From: Chamaecyparis obtusa | Taxonomy: Eukaryota; Streptophyta; Pinopsida; Cupressales; Cupressaceae | DNA length: 64,000 nucleotides | Reading direction: 5' to 3' | Assembly: GCA_027943335.1 (NCBI GenBank) | Contig: BSBK01000524.1 | Coordinates: 1,463,001 to 1,527,000 of the forward strand | Part shown: one piece after another, positions 11,191-22,939 of the stretch | Position numbering within the stretch: the stretch's first letter is position 1 | How the letters are laid out: the number at the start of each line of letters is the position of its first letter | Notes under the pieces: model-generated | Seen by the model: the letters and a program-made list of their open reading frames with translations, nothing else | Told to the model about the DNA's origin: nothing | The model's database searches: none | Program-made: the position numbers and the translations under genes

Positions 11191-13574
11191 GGCATTCAGT
11201 CTATGGTAAAATGTCCTAAAAAAAATCTTAAAAATTTGAAAAAGTCTTGAAAAAATGAACATCTTGGTGAGAACCTAGCAATAGGCACCTTGATGATTCA
11301 CAAAAAAATTGAAAATACCAAAAATATCAAAAAAATTAAAAAAATGAAAAATACAAAAAAATGAGAAAAAGAAAAAGTGCCTTGGTGAAAACCTGGAAAC
11401 AGGCGCCTTGGTAGCAAAAATAGAATCTCTGCCAAGATGGTGAAAACTCGGCAAATGGGAGCCACTTGTTTCAAAATGCTCCATCTATCAGTGCAATCTT
11501 GGTCTTTCCCAGTTTTCAGTCTTTCTTTAGTTTGTACATATTTCCCAGTGTGTTCCTGCATTCCCGTTTTCAATAAGTCAGTCTGTACACCATTGGCTCA
11601 AGTGGTTGTATGCTATCAATTCCTAACACTTGGGGGCAATCAATGTCATATTTTATGGTCTCCAGTATACCTTAGACAAGTCATATCCAGTCAGAGTCCT
11701 TTGAAGCTTCATCTGAGTCTGTCTGTCTATCTCCTCTCCAAAAAGGATTTTGCATCTACAACAACACAATCAAACATTAACACAAACTAAAAACAATCTA
11801 TGCTTTTACATGATTTTATCTCCTTGTATGCTTACTGATTTGCATTGAGATTTTTCCATATTGTGTCCCTTTGAGCTCGTCGATGATGTCATTTATAGGA
11901 TTTAGGGAGTGATGACTGGGGGCATAATATTTTCTTCATTTTCTGCTTGTATGTGAAAATCTAACAACTTTGAAAAATTCTAGATTGAAATGGTGCCGTC
12001 TGTAAGAGCCTCTATCTCAAATTGGATGGCCATGAGTACCTCAACCATTGATACCTAGAAAATTCAAGGAAGTTTGATCTCACTATTGTCTTTTTGAGTG
12101 AATTCTTTCTCCTACTGTGAAACACGATCTTGTCTAAGGATGTGAATGATAAAGGGTCACTATGGGTAATTCACATTGGACTTAGAATGATGTCTTGACT
12201 ATTTGATGTGTTTGCACTCAAGGTGTATTCAGGTCATCACAACATTTATGTTCTGATGCTTATACAAATTGCTATATCAAAATGGACATGATATTCAGGT
12301 CATCCTCGCATTTATGCCTTGGTGCTTATATCTAATCCGACATTCTAAAATAAAATCAATATTCATATGTCCATGGTTGTCTAACCAGTGGTCATTGTAT
12401 TGATTCTTGAGCATACAAATCAATATTCATATGTCTATAGTTTCCTAACTAGTGGACATTGTATTGATTTATCTAGTTACCTAAAAACTCAATGATGACA
12501 AATGACCGACACATGATCAATGACTAGGTCCTAGGTCCTAGGTTTACATTTCATTCTGCATTTCATTTTGCACTTTTCATGATCTCACAAATTGCTTGAA
12601 CACTTAAACGATTCTTCAAAACAAAAAATGCTAAACATGACACAAGGATTGAGCATTGTATGAAGGTCCATCCAATGAAATAGCAAGTAGAATCCTTTTT
12701 CGAGATCAAAATCAAAATATGAGATCATTTGTATTGTCTGACTACTTGTATATTCGACCTTCAATCATCACAAAAATCTAGAATTCAACTTAACTGATTA
12801 TCTTACATCAAACTATCAAAATTTCAACTTGGTCAACTATGGTCAACTCATGGTTTAACCTAGTCAAATTTGGTCTTCTGGACCTCCAAACGATGCATAA
12901 TGCATTCTCAAACGTGTATAACCACTTCTCAAATCAATTAACATGCTTCTAAACTATAACGCTGACTTTTCTTGTCAGATTTCAATTTTAATCCCGAAGG
13001 GGGCATGGTATTGCACATCATTCAAGTCTGTAATCTAAATCTGTAATCAATCTTTCCTCAGTAATCAAGACAGCAACCACGTCTAGTTGCTGACTCATCA
13101 AAAGTCCTCGTCGCTTAGGGAAAACTCTATCATCTCTTGGGACATATCAGATTCATCGAGATCCATATCAATCTGGTATCTTAAATCTATCTTGTAAACT
13201 GTATCAGCTTTTATAACTATCAGTTCATTAGCGTAATTTCCTTGGTTCTTCGTAACTGATGGGTTCAGGATGTGATACCAATATGATTCATACAAGGACA
13301 TTGAGGTCTAGAATCGATCACTCACTTCTTCGCAATCATAAGGTTCAGAATCAAGTATTTTGGCACTTTTTCATAATCATCGGTTCATTGTTGATATAGC
13401 TAGCATCATCTCGATTCCTGGCCATTCTGGGCCTGGGTCGGTATCTTTTTTTTTTCAATCTTTCAATCAGTTTCTGTCTCAGAATCGGTTAATCTTTCAA
13501 ATCTTTCAAATCAATCTCAAACATCTTTATCATACACAGACTATTCTTTGAACCACTACGCTTCACACAGTAAT
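11191..13574 (+). other. 3' untranslated region of element A
   Basis: About 2.4 kb between integrase and the polypurine tract with no credible gene. It starts with an A/G-rich stretch holding three hairpin repeats (11262-11462). The distal part, from about 12740, matches the minus strand of 60275-61093 in element C, so A and C are the same family. Open frames here on either strand are shadows. Confidence 0.6.
11262..11462 (+). repeat. Hairpin repeats in 3' UTR of element A
   Basis: Three copies of a motif with frame TTGGTGAAAA - stem-loop - CGCCTTGGT. Copy 1 (11274-11285) is CCTA-GCAA-TAGG; copy 2 (11392-11403) is CCTG-GAAA-CAGG; copy 3 (about 11446-11462) is decayed. Both intact loops fit the GNRA class. 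Elements D and B carry versions with different but matching stem bases. Adenine-rich spacers of about 100 bp separate the copies. Confidence 0.65.
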
Positions 13575-13590
13575 TCAAAGAGGGGCAAAA
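13575..13590 (+). other. Polypurine tract of element A
   Basis: TCAAAGAGGGGCAAAA directly before the LTR: plus-strand DNA synthesis primer. The preceding 35 bp (TTTGAACCA...GCTTCACACA) are shared with elements B and C. Confidence 0.8.
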
Positions 13591-14852
13591 TGTAATACCC
13601 CAAAAATGAGCTATAGGTTCATTAACCTCCTACATCTTCAAATCGAATGAAATTGACATCAAAGTCCTAACCTAAGGCACATCTGCACATTATCGAATTT
13701 AATTGATTTTATCCTAAATTCTGCATCGGAGAATATTCCTAGTAATATACCTATTTATACTAATTATCTTTAATTTAATAATTATTTGGTGATAAATCCT
13801 ATTTATCCTAAAGTTTGATTAATTGAATATTATGAATATTTAATTAATTAGATTTAGTACTGCCACTTAATTATTTAATTACATTTAATTAAATTTATTC
13901 CTAAATTGTATTATTAATGTTGACAATAAATAAAAAATCTTATGACTAATTGATTAAATTCTCATTTAATTAATTAATGTTAGTTGTCAATTTTTAATAA
14001 TATAGTTTTTGGATAAAGTTTGATTTAATAATTGATTAACCCATAAATCAATTGTTTTAATTTTTAAAATCAGTTAAGTTGAGAATAAGTCACTTTATTT
14101 TTAATTAATTTATAATTAAATCATGCACAATCAGAAAAGCAGGCAACTAGAAATTAACAATCAATTTTAAAATTGAAACTCAACATCTGATGATGAGTTG
14201 AAATTTGATCTAAACTCTATTTTGAGTTAAACACTGATTTTACATGATTTTTGTGAGTTAATTATCTCTGATTTGCTGATAACTCAAAAATCAACTTGAG
14301 TTTATCAAGAGTGATTTGTGGCTTTTCTCATGCACCTCCAAAGCCCTAGGTTTCTATAAAAACAAGGCTCAGCTCTTCATTTTTATCAACACTCAAATTT
14401 GCACAATTACGCTAGCGAATTGGCGATTGAAGGATTGAGCACTTGCGACAGGCGATTTGTGAGATCTTTCATAGTTGATCATTAGCTCTTGCATAGTTTC
14501 ATATCATAGATTTCATACTCATTCATAGTATTTTTAGATCAAATCGGCATATCATTTCATACATTCTAGATTAATTTCATACAATTTTTCATATTATTGC
14601 ATAGAAAATCCAAAAATATAGCTTAATTTGCATTCATAATCTTTCATATTTTGCATTCAAATCCTTCGTTTAGGTGTTGCATTGTCACTGGTCTCGGTCT
14701 AATCTAAAAGTATCATACTCGCACCTACTAGAAGGTAGTAAATCACCTAGTTAGTTTAGTTTCCATTTCATTGCACGATTTTGATTTTTGCTAACCTCTA
14801 ATATTTTACTGAAGTGTTATGTCTACAGCTAGGTACAAAATTCACACACACA
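13591..14852 (+). repeat. 3' LTR of element A
   Basis: Begins TGTAATACCCCAAAAATG after a polypurine tract and ends ...TTCACACACACA, about 1262 bp. The end is placed where similarity to the LTR of element C (60274 to 58998, minus) stops. A TATA box TCTATAAAAAC lies at 14353-14363, followed by CAAGGCTCAGCTCTTCA, probably near the start of transcription and also present in C. The body is very A+T-rich with many ATTAATT runs. No 5' partner is in the window. Confidence 0.75.
14353..14363 (+). promoter_or_regulatory. TATA box in LTR of element A
   Basis: TCTATAAAAAC, followed about 10-25 bp later by the conserved GGCTCAGCTCTTCA. The C copy has the same pair on the minus strand (TCTATAAAACC near 59518), which supports function as the element promoter. 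Confidence 0.55.
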
Positions 14853-15435
14853 ATGACATGGTCCTAGCTATTGTTGAATGGATACTAGATGAGAATTTTT
14901 CTAAAAGAAAGGACCTATATCATGTCAACACTAACCTAGTATCATGACTTATGGGGGTTAAGTTAATGGATTTGGGTGAACCAAAGGATGGAGTTGATTA
15001 GTGGCCTTTTTAGGAATAATTATAAAGAGGTCTTGGATGATGTTTTGGGAGTATCATAGTATGGATTTGGGTTTCCCTTAGCCACTGACCTAAGGGCTTA
15101 CTTGGAGAGGGATGTTTTGGTGCCCTTGTTTTCATTCATTTAAAATTTTTACACCAAATCAATTGGTGAGCACTAGAATTATGTTGGGCACACACTAGTC
15201 TTTCTAAACAATCTCACTAGCCCTCACATAGATATTGAACAAGGATAGATGGATGAATTTTGTGCTCATTTTATCTTTGAACAAGGCCTCAATTTATCAA
15301 ACAATGACAAACTCCAAGAGGAAGAGATCTTTGTATTGGATGGATAAGAAGAGGAGGGCAATAAGAATGATTATCTTGCTAATTATTTAGACTTATCTAC
15401 AACTAGTCCATATTCCTATTATGCACAAAGATAAA
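14853..15435 (+). pseudogene. Unrecognised decayed coding stretch
   Basis: Right after the LTR of element A. From about 15000 one frame reads like protein (RNNYKEVLDDVLGV, then ATDLRAYLERDVLVPLFSF, HTLVFLNNLTSPHIDIEQG, then an acidic tail) broken by TAG and TAA codons, mostly at positions that would be Gln. The first 150 bp carry related text in another frame (DMVLAIVEWILDENFSKRKD), so there is at least one frameshift. I do not recognise the family. It is flanking DNA into which A inserted, or the tail of another repeat. Confidence 0.4.
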
Positions 15436-15790
15436 GCTAATAACCTATTTTGTACAATATTTTGTTCTGATTAATTATACACACACCCATGTGCGTGCGT
15501 GCATAAAAAGTCTTTTTTTGAATAAAATATGTAACTATTATCAAAAGTGCTTTCTCTTATACGAAATGTGTCTTTTAGCTTTTTGTACATGTTATTTTCA
15601 ATTTCTTGTGATTGTTTCACATTGGGGGCATTGGAAAAGCATTTCTAGAAAGAGAATAATTTTTTTGTTGATTTTTTTCATATATTTTTTTAACTTACAA
15701 ATACAAAATAATTAGTTATGCTACATTATATTACTAATTAGAGAAAAATTTCTTAAAATTTGTACCAAAAAAGAAAGGAATTCACCTACC
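15436..15790. other. A+T-rich stretch, nothing recognised
   Basis: Includes a short ACAC/GTGCGTGCGTGC low-complexity patch at 15479-15503 and T-rich runs. No supported gene. Confidence 0.4.
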
Positions 15791-18099
15791 GTATATAGAA
15801 ACTACCAACGAATTAGAGTATATATGTCTCCAAATAAGACAATGAGTTGACTAAAATGAGCCAATTTGAGCCTTATCATCTTTGTCTCTAACAATGTACC
15901 TGACCATTGAGTGGGCATGAATGTACTTAAATATTTTTCCACCTTCATAATTCTTTTCATTTTAGTCACATGATGATGTGAGCTATTAAAAGGGCCTTTG
16001 AACTCATCCATTGGACTGAACCTCAAAAAAGACATGCTAGAAGCACTTAAGGAAACACCAGAACTATACAAGGTTCCTTTTTGAGAAAAGGAATGTGTGC
16101 TATAGTGATTTGTAGAAATGGGAAGAAACCTACCTACTCCATCCTGACTTACAAGTTTAACTATCTCTAGGAACCCATTAACTAAATTTTGAAAACAACT
16201 TCCTCTGCGACCTAGTTTCCTATGTCTTTTGTAAATCTAGTTACACAACTACAAGAACAGGGGAAGCAAGAAAACATGATGCTACTTGAAAACCTTAGAT
16301 ACCCTATGAAAAATATTATAGACATAAGTAGGGGTACCACTTCCTAGTGAGGGGAAAAAACATATTTACCTATGGAAATATTTCTTTATGTTCAGGATCA
16401 ATTATGACTAGGGGTAACTAGTGAATTGCCTATGATGTCAGGCATCTAATGGTACATACCTATGATGGTTATAGATTTCTTGCATCAAAGCCACAATAGA
16501 TATTTTTTTCAATCTAAATTGGGTCTGATGGCTCCATGAGGTTATTTTCCTCATGATTTGTCATTTCTTTGAGTGTAGTATTCTCTTCAAGTGATGTAAA
16601 GAAATGTTCTACTTCTTTCGAGAATTGGATTTTGTTTTCTTCTTCAATTTTTTTTCTCTTGGGGAAATTCCTTTTATCTTAGCCTTCGGTTTTCTTCTTA
16701 TTCCTTGAAAATATGAACAACTTCATCTCTACATCAAGGTTCCTCTATTTGTTGAATGTTGATGGTGAGTCTCATTTCCCCATGTTCCTCTAGCATTCTA
16801 ATTTTTGTTTTTGGTTCAGCCACCACGTCTAGTTCTCTTTCCTTGCTAGTATCTAGGGATCAAAAAGGATCACTGGGGAGATAATCAAATTTCCTAGTCC
16901 TAATTGGCCTTTTATTTGAATAAATTTGCCTCCTGCAAAGCGTCAGATACCAAATAGTTGGAAATACCACATAAATTGGTCTCTAGAGATTTTTTTTCAC
17001 CTTCCTGCGACCAACTTAAACTCCAAATCATGGGGCTTCCCTTAAAAAGAGAGATAATTTTAGGAATAATTTCCTGAAGAGGCAACAAATTTCTTAGGTA
17101 GGATAGAGGGTAGTCCTTTTCATCAAAATGGATCTGTTCCTTGGATGCATCAATAGTCCACTTGCCTTCCCCATTTTGCATTTCCTTCATTCTAGGTTAG
17201 TGGGGCAAAACATGGTGGTCAAAGAGAGCTTGACAATTGGCCCATTATCTTTCTACCTCTATAATTTCTACCTCATGTTAGAAATTACAAAGTATATCTT
17301 TAATGTTTTTGCAAGTAACAAGATAGTGTGCTTGAGGTTGATAAGATACTTTTCATGGTAGATTTTCATATCTCATGTCATAATGGAACACAAAGGCAGG
17401 AAGCCAAGAGTTTTACTTGATATTATGGGTGTATCTCAGAAGAACAAATCATGATCAAGTGTAGCCATCTTCCTAGGACTAACATGCAACATCACAGAGT
17501 GCTAAAATAAGTGTTTCCACAAAGTTAGGATGCCAATGATCGCACTAGATTTTTGGTGGAGAATATTCTTTATGGTCATATTGGGAATGTTAGTAAAATT
17601 GATGATACCTAAGAGTATGATGTCTAAATAAAGGTAGTCAGGAAGTTTTGTAGGTATGAGACTTGTTGTGACTTGTGAAACAACATCTGAGGTTTTAGAA
17701 GTTGGCTCTTCATGGTAATGGGTTTTTGGAAAAAGAAGGATGAAATTCCTTAAAAGAAAAGAAAGCTAAGCATTGATGTGCCAATGCAAATATTTTTCAA
17801 CACTTTTATCCCCCTAAAAACCTTTAAAGCCACATTCTAGGGAGTGCATTTCTTTTCAATAAGGAAGACATGATTAGTGAAGACCCTTTTGAGTTGGATC
17901 AGAACAAAGTACACAGTGTGATGTTTAGCTCCCAAATAGGAATAGTTCCTACAAGGGTCCAAAAAGAAAGCACACATACCAAATTTCACAGTAATTTAAC
18001 ATTTTGGGGAATCAACAACAAATGGTACAATTCATCTTTTCTTTTAAAAATATGTGGAAGAGTAAAAATGACACACAGTCCATAATTTTTTAAGACGAG
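15791..18099 (-). pseudogene. Decayed minus-strand coding remnants, family unknown
   Basis: Two minus-strand segments look protein-like: 17190-16912 (KEMQNGEGKWTIDASKEQ, then YPLSYLRNLLPLQEIIPKII) and 16071-15802 (SASSMSFLRFSPMDEFKG). Between and around them, scattered short frames are broken by stops. The layout could be the remains of one long ORF, perhaps the ORF1 of a LINE, but no catalytic motif is visible. I therefore leave it unnamed. Confidence 0.3.
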
Positions 18100-18380
18100 T
18101 GAAAGACAAAAATTTTTGTAGAAAAGGGTGAATAATTCTTGCAATATGAACTTAAACTTAATATTAATAAAAATTTGAAACTAAAGATTAGCCCTTAACT
18201 AAGTGACTGTAGAATCAAAATAAGAATTACAAAATGATTACACATGAAACACTAGATTTACATGGAAAACCCTTTCAGGAAAAAAATTTACCATAGAAAG
18301 AGAGGTAAGTATGTTACTAATCCATTAAACAATACAATATCAATACACTTATTTGTAGACCTCTGTATAATTCATTAGTA
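18100..18380 (-). repeat. 3' LTR of element F, distal part
   Basis: Minus strand contains GGGTTTTCCATGTAAATCTA and TGTTTCATGTGTAATC, a pattern typical near the 3' end of plant Copia LTRs. It matches the fragment at 34720-34910. The outer end is uncertain, between 18100 and 18140. Element B is inserted at 18381-18385. Confidence 0.55.
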
Positions 18381-18385
18381 CTTCA

Positions 18386-19172
18386 TGTGTATCAAAAAAT
18401 ACCTTCATGAAATTAGTTTGTCAATAATCAATTCAAATTATGAAAATTCAATAATAAATCCTATTGAATTGAAAGCAATAACAAGAAACGTCTCATGGTT
18501 CTCTATCTAAAGAAGCTAATAGATTTCAATCAGCTTAAGCATCATTAGAGATAGCTATAGAATGAGAAATTGAAACCATGCTAAATGAAATTCTACCAAT
18601 GTAACTCAATTATGCTCAATTATGTTATGAATTCAAAACTAAATTCCTATAGTAATGATGCAATTAAGAAAGATGAGGATGTATCCTTTACTCCTATTTT
18701 TTCTCACTATTTATAAATTTTCCCAAGGCTTAGGGGTAGAGTGAATTTAACCATGATCAAAGTTGAGTCAAGTTGATGGTTTCAAATGATGAGACAAAGT
18801 AAATATTTTGGTCTCAAATGTTGGAGCAAAGAGACAAAATGAAGGGTCAAGATGCAACTCCAAGATGAGTGGTGTAGAATCAATTTGGACTTGATCCAAT
18901 ATGTGAGCTCATTTCTTCATTCCCATTGCTTCATTTGATTTTTTCCACATGTGGTTGGTGAGAGTAATAAGAATTAACTATTGACTTAATTGATTTATTT
19001 TAGCCATGTCTACCCTTGAAGGGGTTGGATTTGATTTTGATTTCAACTATACAATTAATTAACTGCCCAATTATTTGGTGTAATTAATTCAATATATTTA
19101 ATTTTAATTAATTCATGATTTAGTCCTTGATTACTCACTTTGATTTTACTTGACCATTTTTAGGTGTATACA
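18386..19172 (-). repeat. 3' LTR of element B
   Basis: Aligns along its length with 25758-26525. On the minus strand it begins TGTATACACCTAAAAATGG and ends GATACACA. A TATA-like TTTATAAATAG is near 18705-18720 (minus). Its start resembles the LTR of element D. Confidence 0.85.
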
Positions 19173-19186
19173 AATTCCCCTCTTTG
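19173..19186 (-). other. Polypurine tract of element B
   Basis: Minus strand CAAAGAGGGGAATT directly before the LTR. The upstream block TTTGAACCAACGTGCTTCAC matches elements A and C. Confidence 0.75.
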
Positions 19187-20159
19187 AATCAATGTGTGAA
19201 GCACGTTGGTTCAAAGAATGTCTAATTGATTTGATTAATTGATGTGTGATATGAATTTGATGACTAATTTCCTGATTTACAACTAACTGGATGATGAAAA
19301 CATGATTCGATGATAGACTCTTGATATGATACTTGATTTGAAAAGATTCACTGATTTCAATGCCCCACTGATGATTTTGAAAATTTCAGGCTCAATGCCC
19401 TTGATTTGAAAAAATTCTCTGATTTTCTTGATTTGAAGTTATTACGATATCCTACCCCCTTGAGAAATGAATTGAAATTGATTTTGGATGATTTGAATGA
19501 CTTTCAAAATTTTGAATTAGATTAACATTTTGATTTGTTTCCCAATAAAAATCAATTTGGAATATGCTCCAATTGAATTTGATGACCAAAGTTTTTGATT
19601 TGATGAAATATCAAGTGTGTTTGATGGCAATCATGATCATTTAGTTGATTTGGTATTGATGTCAATATGATAGGATGATTTTCCTTCCTCAAGATCTAGA
19701 GTTAGGAAATTGATGCGCTCAAAGAAGAGCAAGATAGATGATAGGATTATTGATTGACACTAGATGATCAATTTTTATGATGTTGACTGATTGAATTATG
19801 CTTGAATCCCAAAACATGTTCCCTTTGGAATACTGATGGTGTGAGGCCTATATCCATGGCCATTTGATATGATTCAAGTGTGAATGTAGGCACTAGAGAT
19901 GAACAAAGTTAGGTCTCCTCTAGTTGATCAACATGATTGAATATTGATGATGTTCTTGATGTAGCATTGATCATTTGATGGACATGATTCCCTTTTTTAT
20001 GATGTACTTCAGACATTTGATGACATTGATTCAGACTTTGATTATGAACGTTTATGTACATTTGATTATGTACATTTCCACCTTGAGAAATATTTGATGA
20101 TGTGATCATGATTAACTCTACCCTCCAATTAAGGAAAATCATTTAATCTTTAACATGAA

Positions 20160-22939
20160 AAATTAATCTATATGGATGCAGCTAGTTGTCCCTTTTAATC
20201 ATAGAGATATTATTTTAACCATTGAGATTTTGATAACATGAAATAGGTTCAATCATCACTGGTTCAACCATGATGGTTTGAATACCTCTTTCTCTCATAT
20301 TTTAATGTTGCAACTAAACAGACAAAGAATTGATCCCTTTCATATGAAAATGTCCTCGATGATTCTTTAATGATCATGTCATTAGATGAACTTGCATACT
20401 ACTATGAATCAACCTAACAAGAACTCAAGCAGAAATCAAGAAAATGTCATGCCTTCATCATTGTTCATCTAGTAAAAAACATCATCAATTTGCTAAAATA
20501 CATTATTCCAAAAATTTAGTAACACTTAGAACTTTTTTCTTTTTGTTTGTAGATCCATATTTCAGAAACTTCATCTATTTTTTATCCTTAGTTATGTTTA
20601 AGCTTTTTAGATTTTGATTTGATTTTCCATTTGAAGATTTTATGTGTCAAATGTTGAAGTTTTGATCAAGTCTTTAGATGTTTGAAATGTAATATTGATC
20701 AATAAGTTCAAGTGTAACAATTATTCGGTTTTGGTGCCATGATTTTGAATCAACTTGCGTCTATTTTGCTAAGCTCATTGAGTTTGGACTAGCGCCCCCA
20801 GTTTGATTGCACACTGATGTTGGGGAGGACTATGCAGCTTTTGAGAGTTTATTTAAGATTTTACGATTTTTGAATTTTAAATTTTTAAGAATTTTTTGAT
20901 TTTTTGGATATAAAAACAATTAATTTTATTGGATTTTAAAAAAAATTATGTTTTTGAATATTTTTTTTAAAAAATCATTTTTTTTTGAATTTTTTATTTA
21001 TTTTTTTTTAATTTTTAAAAGAACATTTTTTACTTTTTAGATTTTAGAGATTACCAGCTCTCAAACAAGATCACATTGGTTTGCCCCTAATGTCTAGCAA
21101 GCTGTAGGACATGGATGGATTTTCAATCTGATGGATCAAAAATGGATAAGCAATGATGGAGGAAGCAAGTGAATGTGACCCTCAAGGACAATCTCCTCAA
21201 GATTACCCAAGCTAAGAAAAAAAAGAATATCTCAATGTAGGCCAATGATGTAGTGTTGGATAGCATATGGGATAGTAACCTGGTGTCATGCAAGCATGTG
21301 GTCTAAAAGAGTGGACATGTCAAGAGGTTTTAGAGAACCTGTTTCACATTTTATGTTCTTCATTGTGATCAAGACCAAGTGGTCAATTCAGATAGGGAAT
21401 GGATAGGGTCACACAATCAGGATAAAGGGGTGATGGCAACTATGAGTGGATGGTTTGGGATTATGGAAAGGTTGCTTAGAAATAATGAAGGTGGATTTGG
21501 GATAAGAAAGATCATGATAAGGTAGCATTGATGCAACAAGTGAATAGGCTAATGGAAAGGATAAAAAATGTCAAGATACCTGATGCTCATGGATATGTTC
21601 AACCTTGGCAAGATCAAAGATGAAAGAAGGAAATATGATAGGATAAATCATAGATAAATGGATGGAACTTGCCCCCAAGTGTAGAGTGCAAGAGGAGGAA
21701 TTGTGCATGATGCATGTTTGCCATGTTTTCATCACAGTACTTGTCCAAGGTGCCACAATAAGTGGTTTCCACCATAGGACAGATTTATTTCTCTTTATTT
21801 TTATTTTGTTTTCATTTTCATTTTTTTTTCTTTAATTTTCTATTTTGGAGGGACTCAAGCGTCATGCTCTTTGGATACTCCTTGAAAAGGTATGATATGA
21901 TGGGAAAAAACCACTGAAAGGTATTCTCAAAGATGTTGATAGGGTAATGGAAAGGAAACAATATGGTGACTAAGGATTTATGCAATGGATTGGATAAGGG
22001 TAATGAATGGATAGTGGATGGAAGGATAAGAATCATGTATAGGTGTGGATTGGTTAAGGGGTATGAATGGATGGAAATTAGGTGTTGGATAATGGATAAG
22101 ATATTGAAATAATTGTGTAAGGATAGGTGGAAATGGTGGCAAGATCAAAATCAACACACACCTTGAAGGGCAGTGGAATAATGGAGGAAAAATGGATTGG
22201 ATAGATTGAGGCCTTGATGAAGGGAAGAATGTGGATCTTGGGACATAGGAACCCAAAATGGATGAAGGAGATGATGGAAGATGTTTGGAAAAATATGGAG
22301 TGAAATCCTTTGGAATCTTGGATGCCAACTTTTATTTCTCTTTTGTGTGCAAGTCCTTCAAAAGTGACTTGGGAATCCACATAGTTCTTGGTTTTTCTTT
22401 CTTTTGTGATGCTTTTGAATGTATTTCTTCAATGAGGGATTTTAGAATCCACATTTCCTCTTTTTCTGGATGGACCTTTGTGGTATTTTTAATATCTCCT
22501 TTTCATTTGTATTCACATGTTGATTAGATTGGACATAGTGATCTTCATATATAAGTGGATTCTTGGATTTTTTATTTTTATGTTGCACATCCAAATTACT
22601 TCCAAAAAACTAGGGAATTGTTGATGAATAAGGTTGATATGGCTAGTTCATATGGATGGGTTGATATGGAGGGTTCACGGATACATGTCTTTGTTGATCT
22701 TGAGGTATGAGGGGGTAAGTGTATGGTAAAATAGGAGTGATAGGCATGGTGGAAAGAGGGATATAAGGGCCCAATATGGATGGAAGATATGAAGGTTTCA
22801 ACTTTGGGATATAGGGATCAAATATGGATGGAATGGATGTAGAAGGTAGATGCTTATATGTGAATAGAGTTAAATGAGATGTACAAAGGATATCAACATA
22901 TTTATTGTGAGCTACATGGCCAAGGCTCTCATCTTTAAG
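20160..22939 (-). other. 3' region of element B, non-coding and low complexity
   Basis: Contains A/T runs (20840-21040) and long purine-rich ATGGATGG-type sequence (21500-22900) whose minus strand gives meaningless Pro/Ile/Ser-rich frames. Two parts match the 3' UTR of element D: around 20165-20260 (GGATGCAGCTAGTTGTC) and the hairpin at 21753-21765. Confidence 0.5.
21743..21775 (-). repeat. Hairpin motif in 3' UTR of element B
   Basis: Minus strand GGTGGAAA, then CCAC-TTATT-GTGG (21765-21753), then CACCTTGG. Same flanks as the A and D hairpins with a third, again self-complementary, stem sequence. Confidence 0.55.

Larger units (their letters stand above)
3735..14852 (+). mobile_element. Element A: Tat-type Ty3 retrotransposon
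   Basis: Plus-strand element with gag, protease, a G-patch segment, an acidic linker, RT, RNase H, a second RNase H, integrase, a 2.4 kb 3' UTR, a polypurine tract and the 3' LTR. Two RNase H domains in series mark the Tat lineage of plant Ty3 elements. The 5' LTR and the start of gag are missing because element E sits in gag. Pol is split by many TAG/TGA stops, a few frameshifts and a 139-bp tandem duplication. Integrase has lost its catalytic Glu. Confidence 0.85.

Noticed and set aside
11275..11790. Frames on both strands in the 3' UTR of A
   Set aside because: Phe-rich or composition-driven frames over A-rich hairpin spacers; the same UTR in D does not conserve them.
14730..14832. Possible intron in the LTR end of A and C (donor GTAGTAAAT, acceptor CTAG or ATCAG before GTAC)
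   Set aside because: Sequence similarity of A and C stops at CACACACA shortly after, which fits an LTR end with different flanking DNA. The splice-like signals are weak and unsupported.
21978..22380. Minus-strand Pro/Ile/Ser-rich frames of 100-116 codons
   Set aside because: They come from low-complexity ATGGATGG-type sequence in the 3' part of element B; no domain and overlapping frames of the same composition.
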